In this document: piece after piece, positions 1-5,226 of the stretch | How positions within the stretch are numbered: the stretch's first letter is position 1 | Layout of the letters: each line of letters opens with the position of its first letter | DNA from: Treponema sp. | GTDB taxonomy: Bacteria; Spirochaetota; Spirochaetia; Treponematales; Breznakiellaceae | Reading direction: 5' to 3' | Assembly: GCA_009785045.1 (NCBI GenBank) | Contig: WQXC01000109.1 | Span: forward strand, 1-5,226 | DNA: 5,226 nt | Notes under the pieces: model-generated | Database searches by the model: none | Seen by the model: the letters and a program-made list of their open reading frames with translations, nothing else | Told to the model about the DNA's origin: nothing | Program-made: the position numbers and the translations under genes

Positions 1-386
1 GCGCGAATCTCCTCGATTCTTCTCTGCTCTCTTGCGGGATCAAAATAAACTGTTTGATAATCCGATAATTTACGGAGTCCTCCGCCTACAGTGACGCCCA
101 ATCCTGTACCTGCTGCAGAAGAGCCTGCAAGATCGGCTGCGCTTAATGTGTCATATTCGCTGACCGGTTCCGCTTTTAGGGGACGGTAATCCAGCGTAAA
201 AGCAGCTTCGATTGCTGCATCATTTGCAAGCATCCTGACCGGGCTTCTGGAAGTAATAGAAGGAGAACTGTCACTTATAAAGGTTCTCTCGTTAACAGGA
301 TCGGAGATATTTCTGGCTGAATTGCTCTTACATTCAAAACTTAAAAGTAATAACAATAATGGCAATAAAAAGACGAATTTTCTCAT
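1..386 (-). CDS. Putative lipoprotein of unknown function (3' end outside window)
   Basis: The frame stays open from ATG 386 to the window edge, giving 128 whole codons; the C-terminus is missing. The protein begins MRKFVFLLPLLLLLLSFEC, a short basic n-region, a leucine-rich core and a cysteine at residue 19. This resembles a lipoprotein signal, but the residues before Cys (S-F-E) are a poor lipobox even by relaxed spirochaete rules, so lipidation is uncertain. The next residues are Ser/Asp/Ala-rich and probably flexible, followed by a glycine-rich stretch (TGLGVTVGGGLRKL, about residues 92-105) and then a charged segment starting a likely helix (REQRRIEEIR). A GGGGG ribosome binding site lies 4 bases upstream of the ATG, and a good divergent promoter precedes it. 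I do not recognise the family. Export to the envelope is inferred only from the N-terminus. Confidence 0.75.
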   Translation of the reverse strand, partial: MRKFVFLLPLLLLLLSFECKSNSARNISDPVNERTFISDSSPSITSRSPVRMLANDAAIEAAFTLDYRPLKAEPVSEYDTLSAADLAGSSAAGTGLGVTVGGGLRKLSDYQTVYFDPAREQRRIEEIR

Positions 387-402
387 GGTGCCCCCATAAA
401 TC

Positions 403-431
403 ATTGTTTCACATTAACCCTGTACTGTCAA
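403..431 (-). promoter_or_regulatory. Predicted sigma-70 promoter for the leftward lipoprotein gene
   Basis: Reading leftward, a perfect TTGACA (431-426), a 17-base spacer and AACAAT (408-403, 4 of 6 to TATAAT) form a promoter. The start of transcription would fall near 397, immediately before the GGGGG ribosome binding site (395-391), giving a leader of about 10 bases. This is a consensus match only. Confidence 0.55.
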
Positions 432-451
432 TTTTGTATTGTTTGACAGTA
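423..451. repeat. Perfect 9-bp inverted repeat containing both divergent -35 boxes
   Basis: TACTGTCAA (423-431) and TTGACAGTA (443-451) are exact reverse complements separated by 11 bases. Each arm contains the TTGACA of one of the two divergent promoters. The symmetry extends three bases beyond the shared hexamer on the outer side, which is more than two consensus -35 boxes require. It could be an operator for a dimeric regulator that represses both promoters, or a coincidence of back-to-back promoters. Confidence 0.6.
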
Positions 452-471
452 TACCAACTTTCCGTTAACAT
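443..471 (+). promoter_or_regulatory. Predicted sigma-70 promoter for murA, nearly leaderless
   Basis: TTGACA (443-448, perfect), a 17-base spacer and TAACAT (466-471, 4 of 6 to TATAAT) form a promoter pointing at murA. Transcription would begin about 477-479, only one to three bases before the murA ATG at 480, and no Shine-Dalgarno sequence precedes that ATG. An alternative -10, TATTAT at 474-479, would need a 25-base spacer from this -35, and would place initiation beyond the ATG. Confidence 0.5.
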
Positions 472-479
472 TCTATTAT

Positions 480-1757
480 ATGAGCGAATATCTAATAAAC
501 GGCGGTATTCCGTTAAATGGAACAATTAAGGTTAGCGGGAACAAAAACGCCGCCCTCCCCTGTATTGCTGCGGCATTATTAACCGATGAACCGGTCATTT
601 TACGCAACATTCCCAATATCGAAGACGTCAATGTAATGCTGGATGTCTTTATTGCTCTTGGCGGCGAGGTCGAGACCCTGGAGCCAAATGTCCTTAAATT
701 ATCATTAAATGATATAAAATCTTCGGAAATTCCAAGGGAGCAAGCCAGAAAAATAAGAGCTTCTATCCTCTTTGCAGGCCCGCTTCTGGCGCGTACCGGA
801 AAGGTCGTTCTTCCGCCGCCAGGAGGCGATGTTATCGGAAGGCGAAGGCTGGATACTCACTTTTTGGTGCTTACCGAACTGGGTTCCAAGGTCAAAGTCG
901 GCGACAATTTTACATTTACAGCAAAAGGTCTGATTGGCGCAGATATCTTTTTAGATGAAGCCTCTGTCACCGCGACAGAAAACGCTATTATGGCTGCCTC
1001 TCTTGCAAAGGGAAAAACAATTTTAACTAATGCCGCAAGCGAGCCCCACGTTCAGGATCTTTGCAGAATGCTTGTGCAGATGGGCGCCCAAATCGAAGGT
1101 ATCGGCTCTAATATTCTTACTATTATTGGTGTGGAAAAACTCTACGGCTGCGATTTTGAAATTGGCGCAGACTTTATGGAAGTCGGCTCATTTATTGGTT
1201 TAGCTGCAGTAACAGGCGGAGACTTACACATTGAGGGTGCGCGTCCTTCCGACATGCGCCCTGCAAAAATAGCTTTTGGAAAACTCGGCATTGTCTGGGC
1301 TCACGAAGGAACTGTCATCCATGTGCCAAAAAATCTTCCAATGGAAGTAAACCACGACCTTGGCGGCATGATCCCAAAAATCGACGACGCTCCCTGGCCT
1401 GGTTTCCCGCCCGATCTTTTAAGCATTATTATCGTTGTCGCCACGCAAATAAAGGGCACGGTTTTAATTCACGAAAAAATGTACGAGTCACGCATGTTCT
1501 TTGTTGATAAACTTATCGGCATGGGCGCGCGCATTGTTTTATGCGATCCTCATCGTGCGGTTATTTCCGGCCCTGCCAAACTGCACGGCTCTGAACTTAT
1601 CAGCCCCGATGTGCGCGCCGGAATGGCCATGCTCATCGCCACCATGTGCGCCGAAGGCAAAAGCGTCATCCGCAACGTCTACCAAATCGAACGCGGCTAC
1701 GAACACTTGCCAGAACGGCTTGCTTCACTCGGCGCACAGATACAGCGCGTTGAGTGA
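480..1757 (+). CDS. murA: UDP-N-acetylglucosamine 1-carboxyvinyltransferase, Asp-type
   Basis: MurA transfers enolpyruvate from phosphoenolpyruvate to UDP-GlcNAc in the cytoplasm, the first committed step of peptidoglycan synthesis. The 425 residues span the full inside-out alpha/beta barrel of the EPSP synthase family; E. coli MurA has 419. Lys22 lies in GNKNAALP at the same number as the E. coli catalytic lysine, which also fixes the start. Asp312 (GFPPDLL) matches E. coli Asp305 and Arg405 (ERGYE) matches Arg397. The mobile-loop residue that is Cys115 in E. coli is Asp117 here (PPPGGDVIGRR). Family knowledge says the Asp form is active but not alkylated by fosfomycin, as in Mycobacterium, Chlamydia and Borrelia. 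The gene is monocistronic by appearance, with its own promoter and no ribosome binding site. Its 3' third is visibly more GC-rich than the following genes. Identification is very secure. Confidence 0.97.
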   Translation: MSEYLINGGIPLNGTIKVSGNKNAALPCIAAALLTDEPVILRNIPNIEDVNVMLDVFIALGGEVETLEPNVLKLSLNDIKSSEIPREQARKIRASILFAGPLLARTGKVVLPPPGGDVIGRRRLDTHFLVLTELGSKVKVGDNFTFTAKGLIGADIFLDEASVTATENAIMAASLAKGKTILTNAASEPHVQDLCRMLVQMGAQIEGIGSNILTIIGVEKLYGCDFEIGADFMEVGSFIGLAAVTGGDLHIEGARPSDMRPAKIAFGKLGIVWAHEGTVIHVPKNLPMEVNHDLGGMIPKIDDAPWPGFPPDLLSIIIVVATQIKGTVLIHEKMYESRMFFVDKLIGMGARIVLCDPHRAVISGPAKLHGSELISPDVRAGMAMLIATMCAEGKSVIRNVYQIERGYEHLPERLASLGAQIQRVE

Positions 1758-1763
1758 GGGTGG

Positions 1764-1781
1764 GGGAATAATATTTTTCCC
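1764..1781 (+). terminator. Weak hairpin after murA, possible terminator
   Basis: GGGAA (1764-1768) can pair with TTCCC (1777-1781) around an 8-base loop, seven bases after the murA stop. The T-run falls in the loop and 3' arm rather than after the stem, so it is not a classical intrinsic terminator. Its position between murA and the next promoter is the main argument for it. Confidence 0.25.
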
Positions 1782-1806
1782 ATAAATCTTCTGCAAAATA
1801 CACATA

Positions 1807-1835
1807 TTTACAGTTTTCTCATATAGTGTTAGAAT
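1807..1835 (+). promoter_or_regulatory. Predicted sigma-70 promoter for the envelope gene pair
   Basis: TTTACA (1807-1812, 5 of 6 to TTGACA), a 17-base spacer and TAGAAT (1830-1835, 5 of 6 to TATAAT) form a strong consensus match. The -10 box abuts the ATG at 1836, so transcription would start near 1842. That is after this ATG and just before a second in-frame ATG at 1845, which bears on the true start of the downstream gene. Confidence 0.6.
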
Positions 1836-2477
1836 ATGCTTACAATGTTAGAAATTAGTATAAAACGACTTAACCTTTTTGTAACTATATTTTTATTTGT
1901 GGGTATATTTTCTGTCACAGCACAGGATATGATTATGCCTCAAGATCAATATACGCGGTTAGATTATTTAAATGAAACGATAACGGATACCGACAAGTTA
2001 ATTTTTAGCATATCCGCTGATCCAACTGGATTTCTATTATTAGGACCTAGTATCACAATTGAATTTTCGAAAAGATGGTTTAATACACAAATTTATTCCA
2101 ATTTTCCATCACTTGGCTTACTAATAAACACAGATAATTTCAGTTTTGGAATAGGAGCATCTTTTAATTATTTTATGCACATCCGCACAGGAGGTTTTTA
2201 TCTTGGTGGATTACTTGGGTATAAGTACGGTGCATACAGAATTTTCGGATGGTTTAATCCCAATGACGGTGATTGGTATACGGAAAAATACGAGACTAAT
2301 TATCAATGGAAGGATAGACGCAATGGTAGCAGCTTTACAATTGCATTAAATGCAGGATATAAATATGTTTTATCCTCCGGGATATATTTTCGTATAGGCG
2401 GTATTATAGGTGCTGATTTTGGATTTGATACCAATTTTTTAGCTAGACCCGATATATCATTTGGTTATAATTTTTAG
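1836..2477 (+). CDS. Exported, probable outer-membrane beta-barrel protein
   Basis: The 213-residue product starts with a signal peptide: basic residues near 10-11, a hydrophobic core (about 12-27) and a likely signal peptidase I site after Ala29 (SVTA/QD). The mature part has no further long hydrophobic helix. It is rich in Gly, Phe, Tyr and Asn in alternating patterns typical of amphipathic beta strands (for example FNYFMHIRTGGFYLGGLLGYKYG), and it ends in SFGYNF, a C-terminal aromatic of the kind recognised by the BAM machinery. I do not recognise a named family; a small barrel in the outer membrane is an inference. The start is open: ATG 1836 lies directly against the -10 box, whereas the in-frame ATG 1845 (MLEISIKRLN) would be almost leaderless and keeps the whole signal peptide. 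No Shine-Dalgarno precedes either. Twelve bases separate it from the next gene, so the two are probably cotranscribed. Confidence 0.8.
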   Translation: MLTMLEISIKRLNLFVTIFLFVGIFSVTAQDMIMPQDQYTRLDYLNETITDTDKLIFSISADPTGFLLLGPSITIEFSKRWFNTQIYSNFPSLGLLINTDNFSFGIGASFNYFMHIRTGGFYLGGLLGYKYGAYRIFGWFNPNDGDWYTEKYETNYQWKDRRNGSSFTIALNAGYKYVLSSGIYFRIGGIIGADFGFDTNFLARPDISFGYNF

Positions 2478-2489
2478 GATGGGAGAAAC

Positions 2490-3662
2490 ATGAAAAATAT
2501 AAAGTTTTTAATAATTATTTATTTTACTGTAGTAATATGTTTTTTATTTTCTGCTTGCAGAAATTGTGACCATCTTTGGAAATTAACATACATTGACTGC
2601 AAACAATCGAAGATATGTACAGTTTGTGGAGCAACTGATAATTCTCGTGAACACAACTTTATTGATAATTGGATTCAGACAGCCGTTCCTGCATGTACTA
2701 CTTTTGGCATAGATACAAGAACATGCACTCGCACTGGTTGTTATAAAATTGAAACACGCGTAGGAGCAAATGCACTTGGACACACTTTTGATACTAATTG
2801 GATACAGTCAACCGCACCAACTTGTACAACAAATGGAATTGAGACAGTAAATTGTACAGTACTTGGCTGTAACGGAACAAATACACGTACAGGAGAAGCG
2901 GCACATGGACACACTTTTGATACTAACTGGATACAGACAACCGCACCAACTTGTACAACAAATGGAATTGAGACAGTAAATTGTACAGTACTTGGCTGTA
3001 ACGGAACAAATACACGTACAGGAGAAGCAGCAATCGGACATTTATATTATGACTGGATAGAAATAAGACAAGGCGTTGGAACTGGAATCGGAACATGTCA
3101 ACGTAATAATTGTGAAGTAATAGATGGACTAATACTAACTCTTGAAATTGGAGACACTGGACCAGGCGGCGGAATAATTTTTTATACAAATCCAAATGGC
3201 TTTTCTGTAACAAGTACCACAACGGCTTTTACAACATATATCGCATACTATCTTGAAGCCGCTCCTACAGATATGCCGACAACATTATCGTGGTCTTTGC
3301 AAAATATATATAATATAATCATTCCTTCAATATCGAGTATTATAGGAACTGGTAGAAATAACACTGAGCTAATTCTTGTAATAGATTCAGACGCCCCTGC
3401 AGCTTTAGAGTGCAAAAAATTCAATAATAATGGATTATACGATTGGTTTCTTCCAAATCTGAATGAACTAAGAGAACTTTACAGACAAAGAATGCTTTTC
3501 GGTATTTCTTCAGGTTATTACTGGTCTTCACATTTTTCACCTATTTCTTGGGAGGATTTACGTTTTTCTACAGCATGGGTTCAGGATTTTGAAAATAGTA
3601 ATTGGTATTCAGTATCTGATGTAAGTAAAGACTACTTTGTTCGTTCTATTCGAGCTTTTTAA
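2490..3662 (+). CDS. Repeat-containing surface lipoprotein with DUF1566-like C-terminal domain
   Basis: The 390-residue product has a lipoprotein signal (hydrophobic 5-20, lipobox LFSAC, lipidated Cys23). Residues 24-53 contain a CTVCG motif and look like a degenerate repeat. Three units of 43 residues follow (54-96, 97-139, 140-182), each with the pattern H-x-F...NWIQ...C-x9-C-x4-C...GH. A shortened unit with a C-x4-C pair (203, 208) ends near 212. The repeats recall 'ATCTxxGxxTxTCxVCGxT...GH' modules of bacterial surface proteins, though CxxC has become CxxxxC in most copies. The rest (about 217-390) has GDTGPGGGIIFY, YLEAAP, IGTGRNN, DWFLPNLNEL, YYWSS and a terminal VRSIRAF, matching the DUF1566/Fib_succ_major-like domain often seen in spirochaete lipoproteins. 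The start is supported by GGGAG four bases before the ATG. A role in adhesion or envelope architecture is possible but unproven. It lies 12 bases after a probable barrel gene. Confidence 0.88.
   Translation: MKNIKFLIIIYFTVVICFLFSACRNCDHLWKLTYIDCKQSKICTVCGATDNSREHNFIDNWIQTAVPACTTFGIDTRTCTRTGCYKIETRVGANALGHTFDTNWIQSTAPTCTTNGIETVNCTVLGCNGTNTRTGEAAHGHTFDTNWIQTTAPTCTTNGIETVNCTVLGCNGTNTRTGEAAIGHLYYDWIEIRQGVGTGIGTCQRNNCEVIDGLILTLEIGDTGPGGGIIFYTNPNGFSVTSTTTAFTTYIAYYLEAAPTDMPTTLSWSLQNIYNIIIPSISSIIGTGRNNTELILVIDSDAPAALECKKFNNNGLYDWFLPNLNELRELYRQRMLFGISSGYYWSSHFSPISWEDLRFSTAWVQDFENSNWYSVSDVSKDYFVRSIRAF
2649..3035 (+). repeat. Three 129-bp in-frame tandem repeats, the last two nearly identical
   Basis: The period is exactly 129 bases (43 codons): units at 2649-2777, 2778-2906 and 2907-3035. 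By eye the second and third differ at 6 of 129 positions, four of them in the last nine bases. The first is clearly diverged at DNA level but keeps the same length and cysteine positions. The third-unit boundary continues into a degenerate partial unit. The pattern indicates an old repeat family with one recent duplication, and a site where copy number could change by slippage or recombination without breaking the frame. Confidence 0.95.
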
Positions 3663-3682
3663 CCCAGCTTTATTAATTCGGA

Positions 3683-3784
3683 TCATATTTCAAAATCTCG
3701 GATTGAACCAGAAAATGATCTGTTTTTTATATCTAATTCGCCAACCTTGTTGCCACTCATATCGTAGACAAAATTGCTTATCAA
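3683..3784 (-). pseudogene. Short frame resembling the tail of a 'YDxxGNKVG' repeat protein
   Basis: Read leftward, the frame gives about 33 residues including NFVYDMSGNKVGELDIKN and ends in a TGA at 3685-3683. The YD-x-x-GNKVG core resembles the short beta-repeat units of small Treponema and Bacteroidetes proteins (YDSSGNRIG-type, beta-flower-like). An in-frame stop lies just upstream (3787-3785) and the only start candidate is TTG 3784, which overlaps the stop of the nuclease gene. It could be the 3' remnant of a lost gene, a tiny coupled gene, or chance. No Shine-Dalgarno at good spacing is visible. Confidence 0.35.
3709..3728 (+). terminator. Weak hairpin with T-run after the lipoprotein gene
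   Basis: CAGA (3709-3712) pairs with TCTG (3719-3722), followed directly by six T. It lies 46 bases after the lipoprotein stop, in the convergent gap. The stem is only four pairs, so efficiency would be low and the call is tentative. Confidence 0.25.
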
Positions 3785-4809
3785 TCATCTGTTAAACCTT
3801 CTGCTTCTGCTAACTCTCTTAATTCCCGAAGTTTATTTGTTAGCAATGCTTTCTGCGGTAAATGGGTCTGATATACAGCAATCAAAGCAGGTGACATACT
3901 ACGGCTAAGAGCGTATTCCACAACCTCATCATCTTTTTTGGTACAGAGAATTAAACCAACACTGGGATTTTCATTTTCCTTTTTCACATCACGGTCGAGG
4001 GCCTCAAGGTAAAATTCAAGCTGTCCTAAATGTTCCGGTTTGAATTGATCTATTTTTAATTCTATAGCAACTAAACAGGAAAGTTCACGGTTATAAAATA
4101 ATAAATCGATTATGAAGTCGGAATTTCCTACCTGCACACGATATTCTTCGCCGACAAATGAAAAATCCTTGCCAAATTCAAGAATAAAGTCACGCAAATT
4201 TGCGATAATTGCCTTACGTAATTCTTTTTCTTTATGGCGTTCCGGAATATCAAGAAATTCCAATACATAACTATCACGTAAAGCGGAAAGTCCTTCATTC
4301 CTTTTTATGAATAGTTGATTTTTCTCATTTGAAATCATTGTTCTTTCATAAAGGCTACTGGTTACTTGCCGTTCCAGTTCACGTTTGGAATATTTATTCT
4401 TAGCCGTAAGCAATAAGAAAAATTCCCGCTCTTCATCAGTTTTTGCCGCCATCATTATAATGACATTATTAGTCCAGGTAATTTCTCTCACCAATGGTGA
4501 GAGTCTTACATTTCCAGCATAAGTGTCATAAAACTGCCTCATACGCCAGATGTTTTGAGGAGAAAAGCCTTTTATGCCAATAAAGTGAGACTGGATAAAT
4601 TGCGAAAACTCCTTAACAATGGATTTTCCCCAGTTTTCGGCGGCTACTTTCTTGCTGATAAATTGCCCGATTTCCCAATACATTGAGATTAACTCATGGT
4701 TTACTGCCCGAAATGCGTTTTCACGAGCTTTTTCAATTATTTTGATAACCTCACTAAATGCGGTAGTATTATCCGAAATTAGGGTGTTTTTTGTAGATTC
4801 TGTATTCAA
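3781..4809 (-). CDS. DUF1016/YhcG-family PD-(D/E)XK nuclease
   Basis: The 342-residue protein has the two-part YhcG architecture. Residues about 17-160 match the DUF1016 N-terminal domain (helical, winged-helix-like, with SMYWEIGQFI, GFSPQNIWRMRQFY and WTNNVIIM). Residues about 175-325 form the YhcG nuclease domain with the PD-(D/E)XK core: Asp235 in FIIDLLFYN, then Glu250 and Lys252 in AIELK, followed by the helix FKPEHLGQLEFYLEALD. All catalytic residues are present, so activity is plausible. The family is predicted to cut DNA, is common in mobile and defence regions, and often sits near type I restriction genes, but none is visible here. The start is TTG 4809, with AGGAG (4827-4823) 13 bases upstream, a long spacing. 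ATT at 4812 is the only nearby alternative and no in-frame ATG occurs before residue 43. It is flanked by gene fragments on both sides, suggesting an acquired or rearranged locus. Confidence 0.92.
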   Translation of the reverse strand: MNTESTKNTLISDNTTAFSEVIKIIEKARENAFRAVNHELISMYWEIGQFISKKVAAENWGKSIVKEFSQFIQSHFIGIKGFSPQNIWRMRQFYDTYAGNVRLSPLVREITWTNNVIIMMAAKTDEEREFFLLLTAKNKYSKRELERQVTSSLYERTMISNEKNQLFIKRNEGLSALRDSYVLEFLDIPERHKEKELRKAIIANLRDFILEFGKDFSFVGEEYRVQVGNSDFIIDLLFYNRELSCLVAIELKIDQFKPEHLGQLEFYLEALDRDVKKENENPSVGLILCTKKDDEVVEYALSRSMSPALIAVYQTHLPQKALLTNKLRELRELAEAEGLTDD

Positions 4810-4837
4810 AATAGCTTTATTACTCCTGTCTTTAAAG

Positions 4838-4866
4838 AATATACCTGATATTTTGAGGTTTTTCCA
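4838..4866 (-). promoter_or_regulatory. Possible promoter for the nuclease gene
   Basis: Reading leftward, TGGAAA (4866-4861, 4 of 6), a 17-base spacer and TATATT (4843-4838, 5 of 6) could drive the nuclease gene. Transcription would start near 4831, just before the AGGAG at 4827-4823. The match is moderate in an AT-rich gap where chance hits are common. Confidence 0.4.
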
Positions 4867-4937
4867 GTATAAAGCAAGTAAATTTCACATATACTTGAAT
4901 TTTGGTTAACTCCCGGGATAAGCAGCTGCCAAGCTAA

Positions 4938-5222
4938 ATCAAAAACTGTGCTAATGTAGAACGAAAACGAAAAACCGCTATTACAGTTATTCGATCTGAA
5001 CGAAATGTCATTATTAAATATCTTAAACAGCGTTTTGGCGAGCGTGAAACATTGTATGACCAATATTTTAAGCTGATTGAAACCGCCCTTCAACTAAACA
5101 ATGAAGAAATCCTGCGGCTTGCTCTGGAAAGCATTCAATCGATTTATCAGGACAGTCCTGGCAACGGGATTGACGAATTCAAACAACAGTTTGATTCAAT
5201 GAACGAGGTGATACGGATATGA
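4938..5222 (+). pseudogene. 3' part of a helical protein gene lacking a start codon
   Basis: The frame is open for 94 codons between TAA 4935-4937 and TGA 5220-5222, but the first ATG, GTG or TTG is a TTG at about codon 39, inside a continuous conserved-looking helix. The protein is charged and helical (RNVIIKYLKQRFGERETLYD, ETALQLNNEEILRLALESIQ, then an SPGNGIDEFKQQF segment). I recall a loose similarity to the C-terminal half of small coiled-coil proteins of the form 'ERxxxFxxxIxxALxxGNxExxxxALxxIxxIxxxSPLxDxxxF', in which a long N-terminal helix precedes this part. The N-terminal half is absent or scrambled upstream. Its stop overlaps the next gene's start as ATGA, so it was, or is, translationally coupled. 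It is either a truncated gene or one using a non-canonical start such as ATC or ATT. It is not a shadow: composition and coupling support real coding origin. Confidence 0.55.
5205..5210 (+). promoter_or_regulatory. Ribosome binding site for the gene starting at 5219
   Basis: GAGGTG lies 8 bases before ATG 5219, inside the 3' end of the preceding frame. It supports a real start there despite only 8 bases of the gene being visible. Confidence 0.55.
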
Positions 5223-5226
5223 GACC
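5219..5226 (+). CDS. Start of a downstream gene (cut by window edge)
   Basis: ATG 5219 overlaps the preceding TGA (ATGA) and is preceded by GAGGTG at good spacing. Only Met-Arg and part of a third codon are visible, so no function can be given. The coupling implies an operon with the helical-protein gene. Confidence 0.5.

Noticed and set aside
1501..1785. A second plus-strand frame inside the 3' end of murA
   Set aside because: It overlaps conserved MurA coding sequence in another frame; Ala/Ser/Pro-rich content reflects the GC-rich shadow of murA.
2649..3035. Tandem repeats as a CRISPR array
   Set aside because: The units are 129 bases, directly abutting, in frame and coding; there are no spacers between short repeats.
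2583..3222. Several minus-strand open frames across the lipoprotein gene
   Set aside because: They are antisense to a well-supported gene and arise from its repetitive sequence. Their Cys/Ser- or Leu-rich products show no domain, and they lack ribosome binding sites.
4619..4909. Plus-strand 96-codon frame opposite the nuclease 5' end
   Set aside because: It is antisense to the conserved DUF1016 N-terminal domain and has no ribosome binding site or recognisable motif.
4918..4934. Palindromes CCCGGG and GCAGCTGC near the suspected junction as an attachment site or transposon end
   Set aside because: They are short restriction-site-size palindromes with no partner repeat or target duplication found on the other side of the nuclease gene.
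4806..5093. Minus-strand 95-codon frame upstream of the nuclease
   Set aside because: It lies opposite the coupled helical-protein frame, shows no recognisable motif, and its composition fits an antisense shadow.

Overview
The window looks like part of a chromosome from a spirochaete, most likely a Treponema relative. The basis is the combination of a MurA with aspartate at the fosfomycin-target position, two predicted lipoproteins, and a C-terminal domain (GDTGPGGGIIFY ... DWFLPNLNEL ... YYWSS) of a type I associate with treponemal surface proteins. This assignment is an inference from sequence character, not a database result.

Layout. Positions 1-386 (minus strand) hold the 5' part of an unrecognised putative lipoprotein gene. 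Positions 387-479 are a compact divergent promoter region. Two TTGACA boxes lie back to back inside a perfect 9-bp inverted repeat, one reading left into the lipoprotein gene and one reading right into murA. murA (480-1757) is complete and encodes the first committed enzyme of peptidoglycan synthesis; its predicted transcript is almost leaderless.

Positions 1807-3662 form an AT-rich two-gene unit with its own promoter. The first gene encodes an exported protein that looks like a small outer-membrane beta-barrel. Twelve bases later comes a lipoprotein with tandem 43-residue cysteine-bearing repeats, two of them almost identical at DNA level, and a DUF1566/Fib_succ_major-like C-terminal domain. 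Both products should sit in the cell envelope and may work together there.

Positions 3663-5226 read like an accessory or rearranged segment. A minus-strand DUF1016/YhcG-type PD-(D/E)XK nuclease gene (3781-4809, TTG start) stands alone. Just past its stop is a short frame (3683-3784) resembling the tail of a repetitive 'YDxxGNKVGEL' protein. On the other side, a plus-strand helical-protein frame (4938-5222) has no usable start codon and probably represents the 3' end of a broken gene. It overlaps by ATGA the start of a further gene that leaves the window at 5219.

I found no RNA genes, CRISPR array, transposase or complete novel system. The most notable points are the Asp-type MurA, the divergent palindromic promoter, the near-leaderless starts, the fresh 129-bp tandem duplication, and the gene debris around the nuclease.
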